Shown: positions 22,950-31,047 of the stretch, in pieces | Position numbering within the stretch: position 1 is the first letter of the stretch | Layout: every line of letters begins with the position of its first letter | The notes under the pieces: model-generated | Told to the model about the DNA's origin: nothing | What the model saw: only the letters and a program-made list of their open reading frames with translations | Databases searched by the model: none | Assembly: GCA_944363045.1 (NCBI GenBank) | Contig: CALVTT010000008.1 | Coordinates: forward strand, 1-41,256 | Direction: 5' to 3' | Origin: an uncultured Clostridia bacterium | Lineage (GTDB): Bacteria; Bacillota; Clostridia; Christensenellales; Borkfalkiaceae | Length of the DNA: 41,256 nucleotides | Position numbers and translations under genes: made by a program

Positions 22950-23636
22950 TCAGTATTCCTCCTTGACATAGAATGTTTGACAGGTTTCCATTTGTATGCA
23001 CCCCAGAACGCCGCTATAAAGAACGCCCGTATCGAGATGCACTTTTGTATAGTCGCGAATGTCTCCGCTCCCCCGCTTTGCTTCATCGCGCGGATAGAGC
23101 AAAATTTCGTCTCTCCCCGTGAGATTGCGCACGGGCGTATGGCCGAACAGGACGCACTTCCCCCCTTGCGGGAGGACGTCGGGATCCTTGAAGCGGCGGT
23201 CGTAGACGAGCTGCTCGCACGTCGCCTCGGCGGGGTCGGTGAGCTTTCCGTCCACAACGGGCATGCCCGCATGGACGCCGATGAAGTCCTCCGTCTCCGC
23301 ATAGAAGGGTAAAAGGTCGAAGTTGTCCACCGTCTCCCAATCGAGAAGCTCGCCGTCCGTAAAGTAGGCACGGAGGGAGGTAAATACGCTGTCAAAGTCT
23401 CTCGTCGCCCGCATGAGGCCGCGGCAAAACTTTAAAAAGTCATACTCATGATTGCCCATGATACATACGGCGTTGGGCATGGAAAAGAGCAGCTTTGCAA
23501 GGCGGATGCTGTCGGGGCCCTTCTCGACGATGTCGCCGAGCACATAGAGCGTATCCCCGCCCCCGAATTTGATCTTGTCCATGAGCCGCAAAAATAGCTC
23601 ATAATATCCGTGAATATCCGAAATACAGTAGGTCAT
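22950..23636 (-). CDS. PPP-type metallophosphatase
   Basis: A 228-residue calcineurin-like phosphoesterase of the PPP (serine/threonine or diadenosine tetraphosphate phosphatase) group. The metal motifs are in order: DIHG (residues 7-10), GDIVEKGPDS (a variant of GDxVDRGPxS, with Glu-Lys in place of Asp-Arg), GNHEYD (~61-66), and two later His (HAGMPVVDG and GHTPV). It is the first gene of the operator B operon, with -10 at 23663-23668 and a 20-nt leader. The changed GDxVDRG motif is notable, because the Arg normally contacts phosphate. Likely targets are phosphoproteins or nucleotide second messengers of the regulon. Confidence 0.88.
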   Translation of the reverse strand: MTYCISDIHGYYELFLRLMDKIKFGGGDTLYVLGDIVEKGPDSIRLAKLLFSMPNAVCIMGNHEYDFLKFCRGLMRATRDFDSVFTSLRAYFTDGELLDWETVDNFDLLPFYAETEDFIGVHAGMPVVDGKLTDPAEATCEQLVYDRRFKDPDVLPQGGKCVLFGHTPVRNLTGRDEILLYPRDEAKRGSGDIRDYTKVHLDTGVLYSGVLGCIQMETCQTFYVKEEY

Positions 23637-23662
23637 ACACCCCGCCCCTTGTCTTCAAAGAC

Positions 23663-23695
23663 ATTATACGACATTCTGTGTACCAAATTTGGTAC
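23663..23695 (-). promoter_or_regulatory. Regulon operator-promoter B (phosphatase operon)
   Basis: Minus strand: perfect palindrome GTACCAAATTTGGTAC (23695-23680), 11 nt, TATAAT (23668-23663). No -35 is present. Confidence 0.88.
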
Positions 23696-23739
23696 TTAGA
23701 AGGCAAATCAAGAAGCTTTTGATGTTCGTCTTATAAAAT

Positions 23740-23771
23740 GAGCCGGGCACAGAGAACTCCATGCCCGGCTC
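23740..23771 (-). terminator. Terminator of the DUF262 operon
   Basis: Minus strand GAGCCGGGCA / TGCCCGGCTC with a 12-nt loop, then ATTTTAT. Confidence 0.85.
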
Positions 23772-23788
23772 GGCTGTGTTTAAGAAAA

Positions 23789-26386
23789 TCAAATGCCTAA
23801 TCTGTTGCAAAGTTCGTTACAGACGTCCTCAATAGTGTCCTTAATAGTGTCTCCGATTTCCGTATTCACATCATCAAGAATATACTTTCCCTTATAGTAG
23901 GCTACTCTGTGTTCTTCCCCATTGGAAACTTTGATAGTAAAATACCTGTTCGGGAAACCATTTTCTATATAGTTATTTAATTGCGACAATTGGTACCCTA
24001 CCGGTATTTTGTCTTTGATGAGGCATGCCAATGCAAAGGAATGGAGCTCAGCGCTGTTGATGCGTTTATTGGTAGTATTGTAAATTGCGATAGCTGTTGG
24101 GTCATCGGTCCACGCACCGGGTTCAAGGCAGTTTGAGAAGGTAAAACCTCCAACTGTTTTCCCGAACAAATCATATTTAAGAAGGAGTTTCTTCCAGTCG
24201 GGGAGGTTGTTGTAATTGGACCCACTCTTAGCCCCACTTAGGTAATCGTTGAGCCAAGTTTCAATGTCGTTTTCATTTTGAGGATCAAAATCTGGAGCAT
24301 CCACCATTGCTCTGAGCAGCGCGAGCGTAACATCGTAGCGCTTTCGATTATCGGTGTCTTCTCCGCTTGCAGCATAGCTGTGCGACAAATGCTTGGAAAA
24401 ATCCGTGCCGACAAACTTCTTAGTGTTGGTCGCTATCCCTGACATCGTCACCAAATGGTCAATTCCACTAAAAGCATTATCATACGCCCCGACAGCCAGC
24501 AGAGCCCGTTCAAAAAGAAGTGAAAGTGAGTCGCTTTGAAGCTTCTTTTCATTCTTAAAGATTTTTATGGCAATCGAAACGGCTTTTTTAAACCTATTTA
24601 AATAAGAATACCCGCTTGGGGTTTTTGCCAAGTCGAGAAGGAACCAGATCTCCCCATCGGAGTTGAAATAATTTTCGGCGTCAATTATAGCACCCTTCCA
24701 CTGATTGGTGTGATCATTCACAATAAATTTTGATTTCAGCAATTCCTCGTCAAAATGAAGACGTGCGGAGCTGCCCATTGTTACGTTTGCAGAGTTGCTA
24801 ATTACATCAGAAACGCTGTTTGAAGTATTAATTCCTTTGCAAATCTTGCGAAGACCGCGGAGGGTGTCCACCGCTTCGTCGAAGTTGCCGAAATCGGTAT
24901 TTTTGACCAGCTTCCAAACAAAGCGGTTCCAGTCGTCGTAGTACGCTTTTATTCTGGCATCGTTTAAGTTGTCCTTAAACTTCTCCAAGAACGCATACAA
25001 GGCATTGCGCGCAACAAAATCACCGAGAGAAAGCGTTTTATTATCATTATCTAACGGGTCGACGGCAAGCCCGGTGCTCGTTTTTTGATCTCCTTTGAAA
25101 AGTTCATCAAACAATGCATATCCAATCTTTCTATCAATATCTTTTTTAAAAATTGAATCATCGCTATTTTTAGAGAACAAATTACAAAGGTCAATGATCC
25201 GCTCGATCGAGTTGGTAAAGGCCTTTTGAATCTCGCTATAGAATTCATTTTTGGCTTTTTCATCACCTAAGTCAATATAGGGATTTTTTCTTTTCCCGTT
25301 TTCATCCACATATCCATCGATCAGCAGCTTTCCGCTGTCTCTGATAAAGTTATAGAGCTCCTTTCCGCTCATTCCCTTGACGACATTGTTGTGTGCGCGA
25401 TAAGTCTTCTGCGGAACGCCCTTTTCGCTTGCAGCGCAAAAGAAGTCGGCGCGGACGATCTCATTGATGAAGTTCATCATCGCCTGGTCGAACTTATCCG
25501 ATTCTGTATCCCTGTTTCCGTTGACGTTGTCATTGATCAGATTAAAAAAGAAATTGGTATATTCGTTATTGAATTTGCCGATCAATTTGACGCGGTTCTC
25601 AGAGGAATCGGCTATCATTTCTTTTTCAAAAAAGCTCTTAAGCAAGTCAAAACCGTCCTGCACCGTCTTTTGAAGTTCCGCCTTGAAGATCTCGAAGTCG
25701 GTCAAGGCAAGTCCCCTCGCGTTCATCTTGATGTACAAATCGCGCACATTAAAGGTGGTGCTCGCTCCGCTCAAGTCATAGTAGTAGAACGTGATGGGGC
25801 AATCGCCCTTTAATTTCTTAGCGAACTCGTTAAAGTCAGCATCCTTAAATTTGTTATGAATGCAGTCTATCACGACCAGCATCGACTTCACCGTGGGATC
25901 GTGCCCCATGGCGCCCGTGAACCACGGCATATTCCTGAGCTGTGCGGATATGTTGCCACCGCTCCAGTTTAAAGAGAGTGTGGGTTTGCAAATATTCTCA
26001 CAGAAAGAGCGCGAAGTCGTCCTCGTCGCATAAGAAAAGTTATCATGGAGAGTAGAAAGAGCACTTTCATCTCCCGCGCGCTGGAAGATGTACCAATGCA
26101 GCAGATAGAGAATGGTGAGACGCTGCTGGCCGTCGACGGGGTGGAACTTGTCGTTATTATTGTTCTCTTTATCATTATCATCTTCATTCCCGCCGAAGAT
26201 AAAATCGAGTTCCAGCGGCGTATTTTTGTCCAATGCATCGTAGAGAGCATTCACAAGGCCCGTTCTGATACCTTCGGCGCTTCGGTTATTTCTTCCCTGT
26301 GCATACTCACGCTGATACTTCGGGATCTCGATTTTTTTACCGTCGATCAGTTCCCAAAATGAGCCTTTTGTAGCTTGTCCGTTCAT
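23789..26386 (-). CDS. DUF262 protein (GmrS-like), 865 residues
   Basis: A large DUF262 protein. The N-terminus has the family signature: IPKYQREYAQG (~20-30) and, after an acidic Asn-rich insert (residues ~67-80), FHPVDGQQRLTILYLLHW. DUF262 is a ParB-like nucleotide-hydrolysing domain of type IV restriction (GmrSD) and other phage-defence proteins. No DUF1524 His-Me nuclease motif (HINPxH-like) is visible in its C-terminal half, whereas its partner has one. It overlaps that partner by 4 nt (ATGA), so the two are coupled and presumably act together. The gene is visibly richer in A and T than its neighbours, a sign of transfer. Confidence 0.88.
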   Translation of the reverse strand: MNGQATKGSFWELIDGKKIEIPKYQREYAQGRNNRSAEGIRTGLVNALYDALDKNTPLELDFIFGGNEDDNDKENNNNDKFHPVDGQQRLTILYLLHWYIFQRAGDESALSTLHDNFSYATRTTSRSFCENICKPTLSLNWSGGNISAQLRNMPWFTGAMGHDPTVKSMLVVIDCIHNKFKDADFNEFAKKLKGDCPITFYYYDLSGASTTFNVRDLYIKMNARGLALTDFEIFKAELQKTVQDGFDLLKSFFEKEMIADSSENRVKLIGKFNNEYTNFFFNLINDNVNGNRDTESDKFDQAMMNFINEIVRADFFCAASEKGVPQKTYRAHNNVVKGMSGKELYNFIRDSGKLLIDGYVDENGKRKNPYIDLGDEKAKNEFYSEIQKAFTNSIERIIDLCNLFSKNSDDSIFKKDIDRKIGYALFDELFKGDQKTSTGLAVDPLDNDNKTLSLGDFVARNALYAFLEKFKDNLNDARIKAYYDDWNRFVWKLVKNTDFGNFDEAVDTLRGLRKICKGINTSNSVSDVISNSANVTMGSSARLHFDEELLKSKFIVNDHTNQWKGAIIDAENYFNSDGEIWFLLDLAKTPSGYSYLNRFKKAVSIAIKIFKNEKKLQSDSLSLLFERALLAVGAYDNAFSGIDHLVTMSGIATNTKKFVGTDFSKHLSHSYAASGEDTDNRKRYDVTLALLRAMVDAPDFDPQNENDIETWLNDYLSGAKSGSNYNNLPDWKKLLLKYDLFGKTVGGFTFSNCLEPGAWTDDPTAIAIYNTTNKRINSAELHSFALACLIKDKIPVGYQLSQLNNYIENGFPNRYFTIKVSNGEEHRVAYYKGKYILDDVNTEIGDTIKDTIEDVCNELCNRLGI

Positions 26387-28497
26387 TCTGCGACCTCCTC
26401 AGCTTCCACTTTTACCATTTCTGACACATTGTTGCCTTTAGTTGCTAAAAGACACGATATACTCTCTTCCATAGTTTCGATGTACTTTTTTCTGTCGTCG
26501 CTTGTCCAGAAGTCGGCAGAACCATTTGCCGAAGGCAGCTGTTGACTAGCGGAATCATCCTGATATTCCCTTAAGAATACCCACATCGTACCCGGGAAGA
26601 TGACGCTCTGCTTATAATAAGCCTTGGTTTCAACGACAGCATTGGTTGCATCAGCAACTTTGGGAATAGCGTTGCCGAAGCGGGCAGCCAAGACGTGAGC
26701 ACGTTTTATATTAAACGGATTATCCTTATAGCTTCTGTTCACAGATGCATCAAGCAAAGTGAGATTGCTGAGATCGTCCAATTCCGCCGCTTTTTCGAGT
26801 TGTTCAATAAGTGTGTTGCTCATCTTGGAACCTTTTGCTTTGCCTACCTCGTCACTCAAAGTTTGTTCATATTGAGGGTTATCCCTTCGAATTATTCCCA
26901 AGACATTTTCCGCCCATTTTTCATTATCCCCAATTTTATCTTTTTGTCCTTCCAAATGCTTAGGGTTGATGTGCTCGATATCGATCGGGTTTTTCTTACT
27001 CTTGTAGAGCTTGAATGAGAAGCGCTCAGTGGCGTTATCCGGGTTGATTTCATATGCATTTACCAGGAGCGCCACATTAAAGAGAAGCAGGACAGCTTTA
27101 ACAGACTTTTTGTTGCCGTTGTACGAAAGGCCGTTGTCGGGGGCGTCGAGGATAATGCTGTTCTCCTTATCAAAAATAGGTTTCACATCATCCAGCTTAC
27201 AAATACGCTCTTTCAAATATCCCTTAAAATCAGTCTTAGACTTCCGTTGATATTCGCTATACAGCTCTTTGATGATTTCGGCGGAAGACTTTTTGTCGAC
27301 GGCGATGATATAGCCGATCATATGGTAGAAGAAGTAGTCCTCGTACCAATCGCGCAGCGTCTGATAGCATTGAACGGCTTCCTGCCATACGGTATATGCA
27401 TCTTTTCCCTTTAATTCTTCCGCGACCGTCAAAGAGAGCGCATGCGACTTGTTGTCTGAATTCTGGTCGGGATAGGCAATTTCGAACAGCAGATCGATGC
27501 GGGTTTCGTATTCTTTCGAGGACAAAAAGCCCCAGAATTCGTCGTCACTCAAGCCGCGTTCGATCTCCTCCCACTGCAGGGAGAACTCGTCAACTCTGTT
27601 CGAAGCAAGCTTATCGATAAAATAGGCTTTGATGAGTTCGGACTCCGTGAGGGGGATCTTGCCCGCATTCAGATGAGAGAAGCGTTCGATCGCCCAGTCG
27701 TCGTTTGGCGTGTTTTGCGAGCCATTCTGGGCGTTCTTCTCCGGCCCTTCTTGCTCTTCCGATGGCGCAGCGTCCTGAGCCGCCCCTTCGGGAGATACAT
27801 TCCCATCCGCACCGTCTTGCCCCGCCTGCTCGTTGGTGATCTCGTTCCAGAAAATGCAGATTTCCTTTTCTCTCTCTCCATATTCATCAGGAAGAATACT
27901 ATCACTAGCTAAAATGGTGTCTAAAATAACCGCAGCTTTTTTCCCTCCCCTCTCATATGCCAATATTTCTTTTAATCCATTACTGATAAATTTAGAATCA
28001 ATATCGGACGCTCCAGCAAAAATATTATTTGCAGGATCAGCTACATTCTGGCAATAGGTTGTTAGATTGTTTTTTCCATCAAACTTTAGCGTATAAACAG
28101 GTAAATTTTCTTCATATTCAGAATCGTATTTAACAGTACTACGAAAAGCAACAACCAACATCCAAATGGCGGTCAACCGCTGTTGGCCGTCTACCACTTC
28201 ATATATCGGGTTACCATTGTCATCTTTTTTATCAGTTTTTATAATAGTAATGGTTTGCAGGCAATATATTTTTTCATTCTGCGGTTTTTCAGCTTTCTTT
28301 TTCCTGCCGCTGCAAAACTCATACAAGTCATCGATGAGTTCCCGGATCTGCTGCCACCGCCAGCGGAATCCCCGCTGATACGCCGGGATCTCAAACGTAA
28401 GGCCTCTCAGATCCTGAATATTCATGAGCCTCAGCCCCGGCCCGTTCCCTGCCGCCTGCGCGATGCCCGCTCCTGCCATATTGATATTCTCTTCCAT
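26383..28497 (-). CDS. DUF262-DUF1524 protein (GmrSD-like restriction nuclease)
   Basis: A 704-residue protein that combines an N-terminal DUF262 domain (IPAYQRGFRWRWQQI, then YEVVDGQQRLTAIWML) with a C-terminal DUF1524 His-Me finger nuclease (PIDIEHINPKHLEGQKDK). A low-complexity acidic segment with repeated Gln, Asn and Ala (about residues 240-275) lies between. GmrSD enzymes cut DNA carrying modified, for example glucosylated, cytosines, so a role against phages with modified DNA is plausible. ATG 28497 has AAGGAGGG; the open frame above it is unsupported. It is the first gene of the pair, under a perfect-spacing sigma-A promoter. Confidence 0.9.
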   Translation of the reverse strand: MEENINMAGAGIAQAAGNGPGLRLMNIQDLRGLTFEIPAYQRGFRWRWQQIRELIDDLYEFCSGRKKKAEKPQNEKIYCLQTITIIKTDKKDDNGNPIYEVVDGQQRLTAIWMLVVAFRSTVKYDSEYEENLPVYTLKFDGKNNLTTYCQNVADPANNIFAGASDIDSKFISNGLKEILAYERGGKKAAVILDTILASDSILPDEYGEREKEICIFWNEITNEQAGQDGADGNVSPEGAAQDAAPSEEQEGPEKNAQNGSQNTPNDDWAIERFSHLNAGKIPLTESELIKAYFIDKLASNRVDEFSLQWEEIERGLSDDEFWGFLSSKEYETRIDLLFEIAYPDQNSDNKSHALSLTVAEELKGKDAYTVWQEAVQCYQTLRDWYEDYFFYHMIGYIIAVDKKSSAEIIKELYSEYQRKSKTDFKGYLKERICKLDDVKPIFDKENSIILDAPDNGLSYNGNKKSVKAVLLLFNVALLVNAYEINPDNATERFSFKLYKSKKNPIDIEHINPKHLEGQKDKIGDNEKWAENVLGIIRRDNPQYEQTLSDEVGKAKGSKMSNTLIEQLEKAAELDDLSNLTLLDASVNRSYKDNPFNIKRAHVLAARFGNAIPKVADATNAVVETKAYYKQSVIFPGTMWVFLREYQDDSASQQLPSANGSADFWTSDDRKKYIETMEESISCLLATKGNNVSEMVKVEAEEVAE

Positions 28498-28543
28498 CGT
28501 ACCCTCCTTATTTTCAGGCGCAGTGACCGCCCTTACAATCACT

Positions 28544-28572
28544 ATTATAACACATCGTTCGATTTATTTCAA
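28544..28572 (-). promoter_or_regulatory. Promoter of the DUF262 pair
   Basis: Minus strand TTGAAA (28572-28567), 17 nt, TATAAT (28549-28544). A perfect palindrome GATTTGCAAATC lies upstream at 28598-28609 with a related half (AAATTTGCA) at 28584-28592. The regulon palindrome is absent. Confidence 0.85.
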
Positions 28573-28638
28573 GGGGAACAAGTAAATTTGCACTGCCGAT
28601 TTGCAAATCTCTAAACCATTCTGCGCTTCATGAACCCG

Positions 28639-29733
28639 TCAATCATCGTTGTAGAGCTTATAGGCGGCTTTGTCGTTGTAGTCGATCTTGATATCGCGCA
28701 CTTTCCCTTCCGTGCGGATCGCCTGCAAAATGATGGTCGCATATTCATCGGGGTGATACGTCTCCGCCGGGTGCATGAGATAGGGCATGCATGAGACGCG
28801 CACGGCATCATAGATGGCAAACACGCGCTCCGCGAGCTCCTCGCTGTAGGTATAGTCGCCGTACTCTTTGGAGTATTCCCCCTTCAAAGCGTCCTGCACT
28901 TCCCAAAGTTCCCCGAAATGCGCAGTAAAGAGGCTCTCATAACGATCCTGAGGAAGTTTTCTGCCCTTATTATCCACGAAGCGGCTGACGTACTCCAACT
29001 TTTCGGCGCACTTATACAGCCACAGAGGGAAGAGCGGATGGCTCTCACCGTACAGGGCGCAGCGAAAGAGATTGTAGGAAATAGTGCCCGTCGCCTGCCA
29101 GAGCTCGCTCCGGATCTTCCTGCGCGTCGTTTCGATGCGGTAATAGGGAAAGTCTCGGAAGCGATTCTGCTGGATCGAGGCCGTGAACCGCAAGAGATTT
29201 AAAAAGGCTCTGGCATTATAGAGGCAGTCCGTCTGCGCCTCGATCCACTTTCTCGAGCAACTCGTCTCGGTGATGACGGTTTCAAAGGAGAAATCGGACA
29301 CTTCTTTATAGAAGATGCGGCGGGCGAGCGCAAGGCCGTCCACGCGCCCCAAAGGGAACGCGATGCCATACACCGCCCCGCGCGAAACGAGCGTGGAGAA
29401 GACGTCCTCGCCGTATGCCGCAAGCGTATGCCCTTCTGCAAATGCAGCAAGTGCGATAAGGGCCTCCTGCTCGGAGGGAAAGATACGCGGCTGGACGGCA
29501 GGAGAATATTTTTTTATAAAAGCAAGCTCTTCGCGCATTTCGGGATCGCTTGCCCGTTCCACGGGATCTCTCCCGTCGGGCAGGTTCGGTTCAATGAAGG
29601 CGTGCAACGCGTCCTTCTCGTGAAAGTTCATCTCCCGGACGGCGGCAAATTCGGAGAGTACTCCCCTCTCGTCCGTCCGAAGATAAATGGCTATAAACCC
29701 GCGCTTTCTTAACTTGTCGTGTAAACTCTGCAT
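28639..29733 (-). CDS. Protein of unknown function, last gene of operator D operon
   Basis: A 364-residue soluble protein with ATG 29733 after GAGAGG. It has two visible parts: an N-terminal half with a mixed alpha/beta look (FAEGHTLAAYGEDVFSTLVS) and a helical C-terminal half (ELWQATGTISYNLFRCALYG and LYKCAEKLEYVSRFVDN) that is reminiscent of helical domains following nucleotidyltransferases, but I cannot place it firmly. It follows the 168-residue domain gene by 21 bp. No catalytic motif is recognised. Confidence 0.75.
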   Translation of the reverse strand: MQSLHDKLRKRGFIAIYLRTDERGVLSEFAAVREMNFHEKDALHAFIEPNLPDGRDPVERASDPEMREELAFIKKYSPAVQPRIFPSEQEALIALAAFAEGHTLAAYGEDVFSTLVSRGAVYGIAFPLGRVDGLALARRIFYKEVSDFSFETVITETSCSRKWIEAQTDCLYNARAFLNLLRFTASIQQNRFRDFPYYRIETTRRKIRSELWQATGTISYNLFRCALYGESHPLFPLWLYKCAEKLEYVSRFVDNKGRKLPQDRYESLFTAHFGELWEVQDALKGEYSKEYGDYTYSEELAERVFAIYDAVRVSCMPYLMHPAETYHPDEYATIILQAIRTEGKVRDIKIDYNDKAAYKLYNDD

Positions 29734-29754
29734 AGGCTTCCTCTCTTGGAACTA

Positions 29755-30261
29755 TCAGTCGGTAAGGTCCTGAAAGATGCGGGCGAGGGCGGAAAAGGCC
29801 TCTTCGATTTTTTCCTGATGCCGATCGAAGACCTTCCGCTCGAAGTCATGCGTCTCCCAGCCCTCTTCCCAAAGAGCCGCTGCCTCGTCGAACTTGTCCG
29901 CAACTCCATTGATCATTTGCATCCAATGCTCGAACTCTTCATTACCCGACTCTTCGGCCTCCTCTTCCTCGGTCAGCTCCCACATATTCTTGTGGTACTT
30001 CTCGAGATAGTACGCATTCCCGATCGAATACGAAATCTTCGTGTAGGCGCGCAGGTAATCGCGGATGATCGCCGTGAGATAGATCGTCGCCTCGGAGGCA
30101 ATGTAGGGCGGTATTTTTTCGATATAGAGCTTACCGTCCCGCCACTTCTGCTTGCCGAGCGAGAGATGCCGCGCACGGAAGCGGTCTATCGGCCTACGCA
30201 ACGAAAAGAAGAATCGGCGCAGCTTCCAATAGAGAGCGCTATGCGGCTTTCTCTTCCTCAT
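29755..30261 (-). CDS. Stand-alone copy of a domain shared with the LRR protein
   Basis: A 168-residue protein with a very basic N-terminus (MRKRKPHSALYWKLRRFFFS). From residue ~55 it aligns by eye with the N-terminal region of the 601-residue LRR protein at 35907-37712: IYLTAIIRDYLRAY against IYLSAIIRDYLRLF, then IGN, ADKFDE against ADKFDV, and an ending FSALARIFQDLTD against FDGLKEIFPDLSW. The ATG overlaps the ADP-ribosylglycohydrolase stop (ATGA). The family is not recognised. Its being found alone here and fused to repeats there suggests a functional module, perhaps a partner-binding domain. Confidence 0.8.
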   Translation of the reverse strand: MRKRKPHSALYWKLRRFFFSLRRPIDRFRARHLSLGKQKWRDGKLYIEKIPPYIASEATIYLTAIIRDYLRAYTKISYSIGNAYYLEKYHKNMWELTEEEEAEESGNEEFEHWMQMINGVADKFDEAAALWEEGWETHDFERKVFDRHQEKIEEAFSALARIFQDLTD

Positions 30262-31046
30262 AAAACCGCACCCTCGAACTTCTTGACAATGTCCTGCAGC
30301 TCTTCGGGAAGGACGGCGAGAGCGGAGAGGCGTTCTGCTTCGCTCATGCCGAAGTACGCCTCGGCAACGCTTCCCGCGATTGCTGCGATGGTGTCCGAAT
30401 CGCCGCCGATGAAGATGGCGTTGCGGATGGTATCTTCAAAGCTCTCGCCCTCGAAGAAACAGGTGAGCGCCTCGGGCACGGTGCCCTGACAGCTCTCGTT
30501 GAACTCGTAGGTCTTGGAGAGCTCCGCGCAGGAATAGCCGCCGAGTTCGGGATAGTACTCTTTCGCACGGGCGAAAATTTCCTCTTTCGAAGCACCATTT
30601 CTTGCGAGATACACGCACATTGCAGTACATTCCGCGCCCTTGAGCCCTTCGGGGTGGTTATGCGAGACGCCCGTCACGATGCGGGAAAGGCGCCCCACGT
30701 CCTCTTCGTCTTTCGCGAACCACCCGACGGGAGAGATGCGCATGGCGGCGCCGTTCCCCCAGCTGTTGTAGGGCTTGGGGTCGTCGAAGAAGAGCCACGC
30801 GGAAAAGGCAAGCCCCCAGCCTCTTTGCGGGTACTTTCGTCCAAGCGTCTGCATGGAATGGATCGTTTCGCGGCGCAAAGCCTCGTCGTCTCCGCCCGCC
30901 TTTATGAGCGCATTTGCAACGGCGATGGTCAGAAGAGAATCGTCGGTAAAGAAGCAGTCCTTATGAAAGAGCTCAAACTCTTTGCTGCGGCAGTTATAAA
31001 ACTCAAAGCGGCTGCCGACAATGTCGCCGAAAATGGCACCCAACAC
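30258..31046 (-). CDS. ADP-ribosylglycohydrolase (DraG/ARH family)
   Basis: A 262-residue DraG-type hydrolase that removes ADP-ribose from proteins or nucleic acids. The start is GTG at 31046 (or TTG 31043) behind AAGGAGG; this gives GAIFGDIVGSRFEF at the N-terminus, the family opening. The metal-binding aspartates are in TDDSLLT (usual form TDDT) and in IGGDSDTIAAIAG (usual GGDTDT). The longer open frame upstream overlaps another gene and lacks a ribosome site. Three nucleotides separate the stop of the preceding gene from this start, so they are coupled. It sits in the operator D operon. No ADP-ribosyltransferase partner is visible in the window, so its target is open. Confidence 0.92.
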   Translation of the reverse strand: MLGAIFGDIVGSRFEFYNCRSKEFELFHKDCFFTDDSLLTIAVANALIKAGGDDEALRRETIHSMQTLGRKYPQRGWGLAFSAWLFFDDPKPYNSWGNGAAMRISPVGWFAKDEEDVGRLSRIVTGVSHNHPEGLKGAECTAMCVYLARNGASKEEIFARAKEYYPELGGYSCAELSKTYEFNESCQGTVPEALTCFFEGESFEDTIRNAIFIGGDSDTIAAIAGSVAEAYFGMSEAERLSALAVLPEELQDIVKKFEGAVL

Positions 31047-31047
31047 C

